DNA of 64,000 nucleotides from Ustilago trichophora (lineage: Eukaryota; Basidiomycota; Ustilaginomycetes; Ustilaginales; Ustilaginaceae). Shown piece after piece: positions 50,114-60,307 of the stretch. Location: contig OOIN01000004.1 of NCBI GenBank assembly GCA_900323505.1, forward strand, positions 992,001-1,056,000, written 5' to 3'. The position numbers and the translations under genes are program-made. Below the pieces are notes generated by a model. It was not told where the DNA came from, did not search any database, and saw nothing but the letters and a program-made list of their open reading frames with translations. Numbering within the stretch: position 1 is the first letter of the stretch; the number at the start of each line of letters is the position of its first letter.

Positions 50114-51328
50114 TTAGTCGACAACAACAGGATTGGTCAAATCTCCAATACGATGTACTGTAGCAGAACCACTTGCATCCATATGCAAAAACAACCAATT
50201 CACCACTGGTTCCTCTCTTCCACTAATAGAGTTCAAAATATCTTGAGCCATCAATCCTCCCAAAACGCTTCCCACGGGTGCAAGCGTTACACCGGTCCCA
50301 CCAAGTTTCACGACGCTTTCAAAGATTTTGTCCGTCTCTTCGCCTGCTGTAGTGGGCAGGATAAGTTCCGGCTTGAATCCTTTCTCTTGGATCAATGCCA
50401 CTGTTCGATCTTTCAGTGCGGAAGATGCGATGGAAGTGCAAGAGGCGTTGGAACCGAGACGAGACTGAAGATCGCACAAAGCGAGCCAAACAAACCAATC
50501 CACAGGCGGTCGAATCCGATGCTGTTGACGATCGGTCAATCCGGTCCAAGTGTAGGAGAGCGAGGCAGAGAGAGAGGTGAAGATTTGGCGTTGTTTGATG
50601 CGCTTTTTCTCGGTCTGCTCTGGCGTTGTCGTTGCTGCGGTAGAAGGTGGAGCAGCTCGTTCAACGAGGTAATCGTGAGTGATTTGATCTGCAAAATAGA
50701 ATCCTCCCAAACCATACGTCCCAGAGAGGAAGAACTTTAACCCTGCTGCACGAGTAGTTTCGTTCATGGCGATGAGTTTTGCCATCAGCCCATCGCCGCC
50801 TGCTGGCGTGGTGGGTAGGGGTGTGCCGGCGACGACGACGTCGATGGCTTGATCTCTGAGCCATGTTTGCGCCGCTTCTCCGCCATTGAGGAGTGTTTCA
50901 TAGCTGGAGGCCTCGTGAATGCCAGTTACCTTGACGAGCGGATTAAGGGCGCGTACGCGATCCAAGGGTCCGGGGGAGCATTTGGGCTGCCCAACTTCTT
51001 CATCGCGGAAAAAGAAGCCAGAGAGAAGGTCTGTGGAGGCATCAATGAGGGTAGGGTCGAGGATGGTGATGCTGCCGATGCCGGAGAGGACCGTGTTTTT
51101 GATGGTTTCAGTGGCAATACCGTTCCACCCGACGATGAGAATGTGGGCTGTGCGAAGACGATTTTGCGCTTCGAGACCCCAGAGGCGGATCTGACGATCG
51201 TAAAGGGCGGCTTCGTCTTCGGTCACGGCGCCTTTGTTATCATTTGTAACAGAGGACGAGGGTTGGGGTTGAGTGGTGGGGTCGGCCGGCGATGCGGAAG
51301 CCGCTGAGATTGACGTGGCTATGGTCAT
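50114..51328 (-). CDS. AOS1: SUMO-activating enzyme subunit AOS1
   Basis: Non-catalytic half of the SUMO E1 heterodimer with Uba2. Single exon, 404 residues from the first in-frame ATG; the frame stays open upstream to 51493 without an ATG. It has a low-complexity N-terminus, then the E1 adenylation fold: LYDRQIRLWGLEAQNRLRTA, the nucleotide-binding loop region VGWNGIATETIKNTVLSGIG, and ITILDPTLIDASTDLLSGFF. The end of the fold carries GGTGVTLAPVGSVLGGLMAQ and DILNSISGREEPVVNWLF. The partner-type catalytic Cys and UFD domain are absent, as expected for Aos1. The loop reads GWNGIATE where GLGGIGSE-like sequence is usual. The candidate transposon end lies only 203 bp upstream of the ATG. Confidence 0.88.
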   Translation of the reverse strand: MTIATSISAASASPADPTTQPQPSSSVTNDNKGAVTEDEAALYDRQIRLWGLEAQNRLRTAHILIVGWNGIATETIKNTVLSGIGSITILDPTLIDASTDLLSGFFFRDEEVGQPKCSPGPLDRVRALNPLVKVTGIHEASSYETLLNGGEAAQTWLRDQAIDVVVAGTPLPTTPAGGDGLMAKLIAMNETTRAAGLKFFLSGTYGLGGFYFADQITHDYLVERAAPPSTAATTTPEQTEKKRIKQRQIFTSLSASLSYTWTGLTDRQQHRIRPPVDWFVWLALCDLQSRLGSNASCTSIASSALKDRTVALIQEKGFKPELILPTTAGEETDKIFESVVKLGGTGVTLAPVGSVLGGLMAQDILNSISGREEPVVNWLFLHMDASGSATVHRIGDLTNPVVVD

Positions 51329-51531
51329 GATGACGGCTAAACAGCTGCGAAGCTGTATCTGAGGTGATGTTGTGGTGTATGAAAGACAAGAAGGATAGTG
51401 GGAAGCAAGTGCGGAAAGAGGAAAGGAGGAGGAACAACGAGGTGCGGAATTCGGACAAAGAAGAAATGCAGAAACGCGCCGCTGCCTCCACACGACAGCT
51501 CACAACTGTCACACATCGAAATTCGCGCTTG

Positions 51532-51548
51532 TGTGCGGCAGTGATGCA
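51532..51548 (+). repeat. Left terminal inverted repeat (candidate)
   Basis: TGTGCGGCAGTGATGCA, which matches the reverse complement of 58548-58564 at 16 of 17 positions (T versus C at the 14th). A TGACGCA heptamer follows at 51579-51585. Chance occurrence of such a pair at both edges of a transposon-bearing interval is unlikely. Confidence 0.65.
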
Positions 51549-52172
51549 CCGGTCGACGCCGATCAACTGGGTCGTGGGTGACGCATCTTTAAAAGCCAAG
51601 ACAGTTGGGTTCAAGACCTGCATCAGTGGCTGACACAGCTAACCCGTGTAGCGCACATCCCACTCAGGCGCCTGCTCCCGTCTTTATTCAGCCAATCCAT
51701 GCTGGCACATTCAGATCGCTCGCCACCAATCAAATCGTCGCATCGTTGTATTGCAATGGATTGAAAAAGATACATATATAAGGGCTGTGTTAGAGGCAAC
51801 CACAGTTGATGCCAACACCAGCCCGCCACAACAGATCCCGTCGCAACGCAAACTCACCATGTAATAAGCCCTCTGCAACGAGTAGCCATGTTATTGCGTG
51901 TGAAAAGACCTGTAAAGATGAGTTGATGGTCGTGTGTGTCGGATTGCAGAGGAAGTGAGCAAAGGAGATGGTCTGTGGATTGGGCAACATTGCAAGAGTG
52001 AATAAGAGGTAAAACAAGTGTCAGCATGAGTTCGAGCAAAGCAAGCAAAGCACATGAAGATATAAGGGGCGGAATTTAAGGCAATCGGCGGTCAGTATTG
52101 CTCGACGCCATCAGCATTCAACCGCATCGTATCGAATCCATCAACAACTCACCTTCATCGCAAGCAATCGAA
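51549..52172. other. Left subterminal region and accessory-gene promoter
   Basis: Noncoding part of the element. It has TATA-like words at about 51773-51781 (ATATATAAG) and 52058-52064 (GATATAA); the second lies about 110 bp upstream of the accessory ATG and is the better promoter candidate. No open frame of note. Confidence 0.35.
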
Positions 52173-54135
52173 ATGAGCAGCCGGTCGTTGCGTCGAACCA
52201 GGCAGAAGCCAAATTCTGGAGCCAGAGAGCCTGCAAAAAGAGTGCGAATTGAAGAACGCGAGGAATCCGAGAGCCAGGCGAGGATCGAGTTGGACAGCAT
52301 TGCGGCGGAGGGAGAATCGTTGGCGGATCGAATTGCAAGCATTGGCGCAAGCAATAGTACAACGGTGGCGGCACATGCATCCGCACCATCGCAAGTCGGG
52401 GAGGAGGAGACGCAGCAAAGTCAAAGAAGGGAAGAAGATGGAAGTCAGCATATTGTCACCCTTGCAAATACCGGCAACACCACAGCTCGAGCCACTCGTC
52501 GCAGCACAGTGACTAATGCTATGCTCCAGCAGCGGGTCAACGACTTGGAACAAATTGTCGAGACCCTCACTGCCAGGGTCACCAGCATCCAGTCACCTCC
52601 GCCAGCTCCAATTCCACCCGTCCTTGCTTACCTTGCTGAAGTGCTCCATATCGAGGAGCGGGGTCTTGATGTCTTGCTCCAGCGACCGGATGTCGAGCTG
52701 GTCACCGAGGATCGGATCTCGTTCGCACCTACAAGATCAGAAGTTCAAGGTCAGTAGCAAAAGACATCGCACAGATTACGGAACACCGCATAACAACAAG
52801 ACTTGGTCGTAATACTTACCAATTGAAATCCTTGGCCGCCGCAGAGATCATCAAGCTCAGGTCTGCCCTCGGCGAGGTGAGAGGTGTGGTCCAGGAGCTG
52901 CGGGCTCAGCTTGAAAGAGCCGCTGTCCCAGACCAGGCAAGCCCAGCCAAAGAGGACGCGGTTGGTGGTCGAATCACGGCGCTCGAGCAAGTGATGCAGC
53001 AAGTCATGAGCCAAGCATTGCTCGATCCAGCGGCAAGCACTGGAACTCGTGCTGCTCGACCCATGACAGCGCCACAAGCCCAAGCGCCTTCATCATCGCC
53101 CGAGCGCCGAGGAGGAGGTGGTGAAAAGGCGCACAACACTCTCCATTGCGCGTTCACCATGTGGACCTGCAGTGCAATGGGCATTGGCACCACCGACCCC
53201 CTCCCCAACTATGTTGACCCACCTCCCACCACCGCCGAAGGACAAACCCTGCTGCGAGTAAATTGGACGGACCGGTCGACGCTTGGAGGGGACTCACCGA
53301 TTGTCAGACGCTACCTGGCGTCTGCCGAGCTGCGAGAGGATTTGCCAACAAAATTATATGTTGATAGTCTTGATGGCAAAATGGCAAGCCAGGTCTGCAA
53401 CAGGTCCTTGCAACAAATGACGAGATCCTACAAAGAACAAAAAAAGACAACACCAGAAGAAAAAGAGGAAAGGTTGAGAAAAAAAGAAGGAGTCAGCGTC
53501 GGAGAAACAAATGGCATATAAGACGGAAGGCATGGCAGGATCACCAAGATCTTTGCAACAAGTACGGAGACCATGGCTTCCTGCCATTAGAAGCCATGTC
53601 AGAAGACGAGACTGCCGGGGAAGAGGAAGTACTTACGATATGGGAAGAGTCTGCTGTCGTACGTTGGTCCAGAAATGTCAGTATCGCAATTCGAGTGCCC
53701 TGGCTGTTGCAAGAGTCGGACAACATCATCACCGAGATGGATAAGCGTATCGAGCAGCAGGACAGCCACAATGCCCGCCATGTTCGAACCATTCTTTGCC
53801 CTCCCAGAGCCAACATTCCCAACGACCCAGCCCTCGTCGAGCTCATTCCATCCACCGTCCACCGCTTCATGGTTGCTGAAAGGTTTAAAAACCTTTACCC
53901 CGCCGCTGTCGAGAACGTCCAAGACAATGTCCCACCCACCAAAGCCAACCAGCGAGTAAATGTTGTGTGCGCACTGGTGCAATGGGGCAGGGACCCCTCA
54001 TTTGAGTTTGTCGAGAGCAGCGCCGGCTCTGGTGAGGTTGCGATCCAATCTGAGCCTGGTCCTTCAAGAAGGCCAGACTCCTACAACAACGCTTTGGATC
54101 CAGCCCTGGCCAGCAGCCAACACCAGCGTGCTTGA
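52173..54135 (+). pseudogene. Transposon accessory gene, frameshifted
   Basis: Exon 1 is 52173-52749 (MSSRSLRRTRQK...), followed by a 95-nt intron (G|GTCAGT donor, GCCGCAG acceptor) that rejoins in frame at 52845. The product has a charged N-terminus, two coiled-coil stretches (NDLEQIVETLTARVTSIQ and IIKLRSALGEVRGVVQELRA), then TLLRVNWTDRSTLGGDSPIV. At an A7 run near 53476-53483 the frame must shift by one base. The next frame then gives an arginine-rich block (SQRRRRNKWHIRRKAW) and runs to 54135 through LPLEAMSEDETAGEEEV and VPWLLQESDNIITEMDKRI. The basic block and its position suggest a DNA-binding partner of the transposase; that is inference. A very short intron instead of a frameshift is possible but less likely. 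Confidence 0.55.
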
Positions 54136-54299
54136 GAGCAGCACTGTAGTTGGCGCCATCCAGAGCGCAGGATCCACAGCGCAGGCAGATTGGCACAAGT
54201 ACGAGCAGCAGTAAAGAAAAAACACCACCACCAACCAAGAAGAGGATCCAAAGGGGATGTGCACCCCTGTTGAAATGGAGCTGGATGGAGTTGAGAGCT

Positions 54300-54365
54300 G
54301 GAGAGGTCGGAATGGCAATGTTGGTGGTGACGGTGGTGGTGGTGATGGTGGTGGTGATGGAGAAG
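54300..54365 (+). repeat. GGT/GAT-rich simple repeat
   Basis: A GGTGGT(GAT)-type trinucleotide tract between the two converging transposon genes, downstream of the accessory stop codon. Simple-sequence repeat, no coding role seen. Confidence 0.6.
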
Positions 54366-54790
54366 GTAAGAAGGTAGGACGCAAATCAACCCTTTGACCG
54401 TGTAGCGCACGCACACACATGCGCACAAGCCACCGTCAAGGAAAAAAATTACTCTGTGCTTGTTCCGGCCAAAACTCACGCATATGATGGTAGTGTCCCT
54501 CCTCAATGATGTAACATGGCCTTGCTCAATGTTGCCGACGATGAAATTGAACTTGTTCGCCATCATTCACGCTCTCATATGATGGTAGTACTAAACTTTA
54601 TTGCTGTTTGAAATGAAATCTGAGCAGAACAAGCTGAAACGGCCTGAATTTGAGCTGAATCAACTGATCTGAGCCTGATAAAGATGTCCATAACATTATG
54701 AGACCTCATTATAGCCCACAGAACCTTTGCTGTCACCATCAGAGCCTCCGGAACCATGTAAAGTAGCATTGCAATGAAACTATATACATA

Positions 54791-57487
54791 TTAGACCGCT
54801 TTGAGACCCAGAAACTTGCCGTTGATGCTATGGAATCGACAGACAGACAGTTGAGCCCTGATTGCATGATATGGAATGACCCATCCTCTTCCTCCTTTGC
54901 CAGGAATACCAAAGCTGATATTGATGTCCTTCATGAGACTGAGACAAGGATGGTTCCTGCCAAGAACGGCCACTGGATTGGCTTCTTGTATTTGCCGGAC
55001 GTCAGCAAAGTATGCATCCTCCTCGTCCTCGCATCCGGCTCGAAGACGCAGGCACTTCTTGAAGAGCCAAAGCACCTGTGCCTTCAGCAAGCAGCTTGGC
55101 GTGATTGGGACCACCACGAAGGTGTTCCCCATGTTCACGCTGCCGCCCTGCTTGGCCGAAGAGATCCGAACCGGCTTTGGGAAGCTCTCCTTGACCAGAC
55201 TGTGGAAATGTTGGGCCCTTGAGCTGATTGCAACATCTTCCGGGCCCAACGTCAGATTGTATGAAGTCTTGTACATACCTGTAATGCCTCTGTTTGAGCT
55301 GTTGAGCAATTCTATGAGGAGGCGCTCCGTATTCTCCTCCAGCTTGACCTTCGCCATCATTGTCTCCAAGATCTGTCTGATATCCTTGTCTGTGCCGCTC
55401 ACAAACTCTTTGAGCTTGCTCACCATGCTTGATGGCAACACAGACCTCATTTGCTGTTCCACTTGAGTACGAAGACTTGCAATTTGCATCAAGCTATCTT
55501 TGAGTGCTCCTCCCTTGCAATTTGTCTTCCTCATCCTCCCAAGAACACCATTATACGACTCAAAAGCACAACATGAGAAATTTCGAGCTTTTTTCTGTGG
55601 CAAAGGCTGCGGCATACGTCAATACAAACATTCTTGCATACGTCAACCGTCCAAGACTGATACTTACGTGAACCATACCTCTTGATGAACTCTGGAATGT
55701 GCTTGGCAATGTGATTATTGTACGTCAACCATCCTGGTCCGAGGAGATCGGCCTGCTTCCGGTTGAAGGTCCTAATGAGTTCCTCAAGCCGTTCGACCTC
55801 GGATTCAAGCAAAGACTGCTGCTCCATGAAGTCAACAATTGCTGTCAACAGCATCACAGCTTCGAAGATATCCTCAACCGGCTTGCTTCCACCATGACCT
55901 CATGCATGCTGCTCCTCTCTTCTGGGTTGAAATTCATTCGTATTGCTTCTGCTCTGCTCAAAGACTGTGACCAGATTTCCATGAGACCAAAGACAAGCTG
56001 ATGCCGCCACAGAGTGAGGTACTGCTTGGCGTTTGGATTGCCACCTGAGGCCAAGCCGATTTGTGAGTCTGGCTGCTGTGCCGTTGATGGCAACAGCGTT
56101 CTCTTGAGCACACTCTGAAGGTCAGCCAGCCGTCCTCCAAGCTCACCACAGTCAAGCACAAGCAGCTTATGAAAGAATCGTTTGCACAGACCAAGGTGAA
56201 TTGCATGCATGTAGTCTGGCGGGCACATTGAGGGGGTGGAGAAGTACAGCAGCTCATTGATGATGCTGTACTTGACGCCAAGATGTCTGTGCCTTTCCTT
56301 GCCATTGCTACTGCTGCAAGCCAAGGACTGCAACCGATGATCATTGCTTCTTTGCTCGGCTGTACTTGCACGGATGTCTCCCAGGTGTTGAAGTCAAAGA
56401 GGCAGTACGGGCATCCTTTGCCTTTGGTCTGGCACCCGGTGAAGCCAGCAATCTTGTGCCTTGCAGGAGAATTGGCTAGGATCATGCCGAGCTTGAGTTT
56501 GATGAGGCGACCTGGTATACCACGGCAAATGAATTAGAGTTTGTCAGTTAGTTTCCCCGCAATGTTATATGATGATCTATGCTGCTTCTCAGCAGAATTG
56601 GAAAACGTGTGTGATCTACTTACCTTCTGGATGGCAAGCGGTCTTGATGATGAGACCTTCAACATATAACTTGATCAGCTTGTCTGTCACAAGCTTGAGA
56701 TACAACATGAGCTGCTTCTCCATCTGTTCTCGAGGCCCAGGAAGCACTCCAATTGCATGTATACCTGCACACTTGCAGTCCTGTGAGACAAGATTGTGCG
56801 GCAGGTTATCGATTCGGATGAGCAGCACACTGCTTGAGTGTGTGCCTGAGTAGCGGCCCTTGAAGGCGCTGAACCAGTCGACAAAGAGAGTAATCTTGAG
56901 GTGCATCTCAAAGTGCACAAACGCCATGTGCCTGTACAGACAGATTGTGCCGTGAGAGTGGTTTGAGCAGTTGCCTTTCCACATTGTGCTGGACCAGAGG
57001 GTATCGAAGTGCCTCTCATTGGCTGCCTCGAGCTCTGGAACAAACCTTTCCCAGCCTCAAATGGCGTCCTTGTTGCGCTGGTCTTGCAAAACATTGGCCA
57101 GGATTGTCTCAAGCCGTCGGTGCGAGTATACAAGAGCAGGTCTTTGCCCGTTGAGCAAACCCCAGCCACAGGATATGTAGCAGGTGGGAAGGAGGTTCAG
57201 GTCATTGTTCCAAAGATGCAATCAAGCACAGACAGGGCACACTGTGTATCTATCAATGCATCTTTGATTCCAAGTGACCTACAAATACATGCTGGTGTGA
57301 CCATGATCCCATGTGAGGTTGAGAGCTCAACATCAGGACCATGGTGAGCTGAATCAAGCCCTTGTTCTGCTTGATGGAGCACCGGAGCAACAATGGCAGC
57401 AATGACGGTTGTAATGAGCGTTGCGAGGCGGTCGGATATGCCTGCAAACGCGATGAGGTAAAGAATGAAGAGGTGAAGTTGCTTCAC
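54791..57487 (-). pseudogene. Tnp2-family transposase, broken
   Basis: Reads like a basidiomycete Tnp2/CACTA-type transposase scattered over several frames. Recognisable blocks from the N-terminal side: LFILYLIAFAGISDRLATLI; RRLETILANVLQDQ; then ITLFVDWFSAFKGRYSGTHS with the usual HAIGVLPGPREQMEKQL; KTACHPEG joined across a clean intron (56623-56512, GTAAGT...CCAG) to RLIKLKLG, AGFTGCQTKGKGCPYCLFDF and CPPDYMHAIHLGLCKRFFHK; VERLEELIRTFNRKQADLL; and a DUF4218-like end (CCAFESYNGVLGRMRKTN). Defects: in-frame TGA codons at 57197-57199 and 57057-57059, and frame changes near 57130, 56380, 55880 and probably 55640. An N-terminal part may extend to 58057 (acidic, Ser-rich). Family by remembered motifs. 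Confidence 0.7.
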
Positions 57488-57589
57488 CCAGGTCCAAGAG
57501 TTGTGCCATAGTTCTTGAGCTGCTTGAGATGGCGTGGTGTGCTGGTGCCAATGAGGACGAGGGGTGTAGTATGCTGATGTCTTTGTCTG

Positions 57590-58547
57590 TCACTTCTGCG
57601 GCTTCGAGATGTCTCTCTTGCCATCAGAGCATGGTTGCAATGAATTGCTTCCCTCATTGTCGATATCGATTGAGCTTCCGTCCAAGATCAAGTCTGCCTC
57701 GGCTTCTGAGCTTGCCATGTCCGAATCCAGCTCCATCCCAGACTGGCTCTCATTGTCCCTGCCATCTTCAACCAAGACTTCATTGCAAGGGCCAGAGGTC
57801 ACATTGAGGTGGGGATTGCCTGGTTTGGCGAGATGAGATGCTGCCTCGATTGATGAGCCGCGATGGAGGTTATTCGAGGCCAGATCTTGCTTGATGTTGG
57901 TGAATGCAGCTTGCGTCGGTGTTTGCTGTGTTGAGAGCTGGCTGGATGTTGTCCCATGTGCTGAAGTTGATGTTGCTGGTGTATGTTGGAGCATGGCTGG
58001 CCGCTGCTTGTTGTGGTATTGCCACCGGCGATAAGGCTGAATGGTGTAGCCCTGCAAGTTGTTGGAGCAGTCTGCACATCAACACAGACAAGGAGCAGAC
58101 GGCATCGTTGCTGGTAATGGCACTCAAATATGGCGGGAGCTGATTGAGAGGAGTGTGCTGAAATGATATGATTGCGTGATGAAGAAAAGCTATATACATG
58201 CTTGTCGAGATTATACAAGTTGAATTGAAAAAGACAAAGACTCGATGAGCAGCATCGGCCACCTTGACACTGCTCATCAACACAGATATGACTTGGTGGC
58301 GATGTTGAGCTGCATCTTGAGCTTGTGTGCGTCAAGAATGCACGGCTATGGTGTGTGTCAACCATGAGCTGCATCCTCTGACGCTGTTCTTTGCACCTGC
58401 AGGGTCCAAGCCGACCTTGACCAAACTTGATGGTCGTGTCGGCACCACCAGCCTCATGAAGAGACCGTACCAATGCTGCTTAATGACGCAGAGGTGTTAG
58501 AGCAGTGTCAACGATGCAGGGATGACACAGGTATTGTGCAGTAGAGC
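57590..58547 (-). other. Right subterminal region, possible transposase N-terminus
   Basis: The open frame 58057-57590 (155 codons; Gln/Thr/Ser-rich, then acidic) points into the transposase and could be its first exon, but no splice joint could be proven. Farther out (58200-58547) only short frames are seen. A TGACGCA heptamer lies at 58484-58490. Confidence 0.35.
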
Positions 58548-58564
58548 TGCGTCACTGCCGCACA
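58548..58564 (-). repeat. Right terminal inverted repeat (candidate)
   Basis: Plus-strand TGCGTCACTGCCGCACA, the inverted copy of 51532-51548 with one mismatch. It ends 222 bp downstream of the GABA-transaminase stop codon. It includes the heptamer TGCGTCA. Confidence 0.65.
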
Positions 58565-58786
58565 GGAGTACAAACTTCGACGTGTCAGCACAGACTTTAT
58601 CTCGAGTCGAAAGAAAAAAGGGGACCACAAAATTCTGACCCCGAAAAGAAGCTTCTACTCACAACACAAAGCTCTCTCTCTCCGCCACATTCATACGAAT
58701 CTATGCTCGTCAAGGTTCAAAAATATACATCGTCTGTGATTGAGCAATAACAATAGAAATTCTATCAAATGGCCCCAAACGGCCGA

Positions 58787-60307
58787 TCAGAGCTGGCCCA
58801 AGGCCTTCTCGAGCTTCTCGAGGAACAAGTCGGCATGCTTCTTCTCAAAGACAAGCATTGGCCTCAATCGCACTGCCTTGTCACCACATCCACCCATGTG
58901 TACACCCTGTTTCCTCATCTCCATGATCAACTTGTCCCTGACTTCGGCCGTCTTTCCGTCGAATGCGATAAAGGTACCTGCATTCTCACCTCGCAACGTT
59001 TCGATTTTGCCCTTGCCAGCACCGTTTGTGATCATCTCTGCCAACTGGGAGTGGATGTAGTTGCCCACATCGTCGGTCTTTTGGACGAGACCGTGGTCCT
59101 GGATGGTGCGGATGATCTGACGGGCTTGCAGGGTGCGGGTGGGATCACCCATCCAGGTGTTGTAGTTTCGGTAGGGCATCGAGGGGCGAGTGTCGATGTT
59201 GTGGTAGAATCCGGCGGCTTGCATCTTCTTGGAGAAGGTGACAAAGTCGGGTGGGCTAGTCAAGTTCCACTTGTCATGGGCCCAGAAGGCTCCGGTGGCT
59301 CCAACACCGGTCTGGACCTCGTCAACGATCATGAAGACGCCGTGCTTCTTGGTGACATCGCGAAGGCCCTGGAAGAAGGCAGGCGATGCATGGTTGTCTC
59401 CACCTTCAGACTGGATGGGCTCGACGATGAGGGCAGCAACGGGGCCGTAGGTCGAGCCGCCCTTCTTGGAGCTGACGATGGCCTCTTCGACGGCAGCGAG
59501 GGCAACCTTTTCGGCCTCGGCGTTCTCCCTGGCGTTCTGCGAGAAAGGGTACTTGACGTCAGGCCATGCAACGACGGGCCAGTTGAATGAGGGAATGTCG
59601 AGCTTGTGAATGGCCTTGGATCGGGTTGCCGAGAGCGAGCCAAACAGTCGACCGTGGAAGGCGCTGGTGAAGCTGAGAATGGAAAGATCGGGCGATCCGG
59701 GCGATTGGTTCTTCATGCAACTCTGCATCTCCTCGGGTGTGAATTGCGCCTGCTCTCCCCTCTCGCGAGCACGGTAGGCCATGAAGGAGGCCTTGAAAGC
59801 GTTCTCGTTGGCGCAACTTCCGCACATGGCCGTGAAGATGTGGTTGAGACCCTTGGGCTTGACAGTGCCGAGACCGGTCTCGACCAACTCCTGCCAGTTG
59901 GTGGGAGGGAAAGAGCCGAGGGCAGCACGGTTCATGGTGGCGGTGATGAACTCGTCGGTCTTGGCGAGAGCGATGAGGTCCGGGTTGTTGTAGCCGATGG
60001 CGATGGAAGCGATCTGAGCGAACATATCGAGGAGGACGTTGCCATCTGCGTCAGCGATCCAATTGCCTTGCGACTTGCCATAGTCGACGACAAAGCCATG
60101 AGCGCGGTTCTCCTGGAAAGTGCCAATGCGGTCACTGAGCTCCTTTGACCTTGGACCGGGGATGGCGCGAGTGACGAGGTGTGGTGCGGATGGCTCGCCA
60201 GGGAAGAGCGACGAGGAGACGGTAGCGAGCGATCGTCGCTGCATTTGACGGATAGGCGAGGTGCGAGCGCACGCCCTTGCGGACGAGGAGACCCTAGAGG
60301 AGATCAT
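58787..60307 (-). CDS. UGA1: 4-aminobutyrate aminotransferase (GABA transaminase)
   Basis: PLP enzyme converting GABA and 2-oxoglutarate to succinate semialdehyde and glutamate in the GABA shunt. Single exon, 506 residues from the first in-frame ATG. Residues 1-30 (MISSRVSSSARACARTSPIR...) are Arg/Ser-rich without acids, a likely mitochondrial presequence; yeast Uga1 is cytosolic, so location may differ. Class-III aminotransferase features: MCGSCANENAFKASFMAYR, SFTSAFHGRLFGSLSATRSK, VEPIQSEGGDNHASPAFF, FMIVDEVQTGVGATGAFWAH, and DFVTFSKKMQAAGFYH with Lys360 as the expected PLP lysine. NTWMGDPTRTLQA and DKAVRLRPMLVFEKKHADLF complete the fold. Very similar in layout to mammalian ABAT and fungal gatA/UGA1. 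Confidence 0.95.
   Translation of the reverse strand: MISSRVSSSARACARTSPIRQMQRRSLATVSSSLFPGEPSAPHLVTRAIPGPRSKELSDRIGTFQENRAHGFVVDYGKSQGNWIADADGNVLLDMFAQIASIAIGYNNPDLIALAKTDEFITATMNRAALGSFPPTNWQELVETGLGTVKPKGLNHIFTAMCGSCANENAFKASFMAYRARERGEQAQFTPEEMQSCMKNQSPGSPDLSILSFTSAFHGRLFGSLSATRSKAIHKLDIPSFNWPVVAWPDVKYPFSQNARENAEAEKVALAAVEEAIVSSKKGGSTYGPVAALIVEPIQSEGGDNHASPAFFQGLRDVTKKHGVFMIVDEVQTGVGATGAFWAHDKWNLTSPPDFVTFSKKMQAAGFYHNIDTRPSMPYRNYNTWMGDPTRTLQARQIIRTIQDHGLVQKTDDVGNYIHSQLAEMITNGAGKGKIETLRGENAGTFIAFDGKTAEVRDKLIMEMRKQGVHMGGCGDKAVRLRPMLVFEKKHADLFLEKLEKALGQL

Larger units (their letters stand above)
51532..58564. mobile_element. Two-gene Tnp2-type DNA transposon, degenerate
   Basis: A 7.03-kb segment bounded by a candidate 17-bp terminal inverted repeat. 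It contains a plus-strand accessory gene (52173-54135) and a convergent minus-strand Tnp2-family transposase (about 57.5-54.8 kb, perhaps starting nearer 58.0 kb). This arrangement, a transposase plus a DNA-binding-like partner, recalls CACTA-like elements of basidiomycetes and plants. Both genes carry disabling changes, so the copy looks dead. No target-site duplication longer than one base flanks the repeats, so the exact ends are provisional. The element sits between the 3' end of the GABA-transaminase gene and the promoter of AOS1. Confidence 0.75.

Noticed and set aside
51329..51493. N-terminal extension of the AOS1 frame
   Set aside because: No in-frame ATG before 51328; the conserved E1 fold begins after the chosen start.
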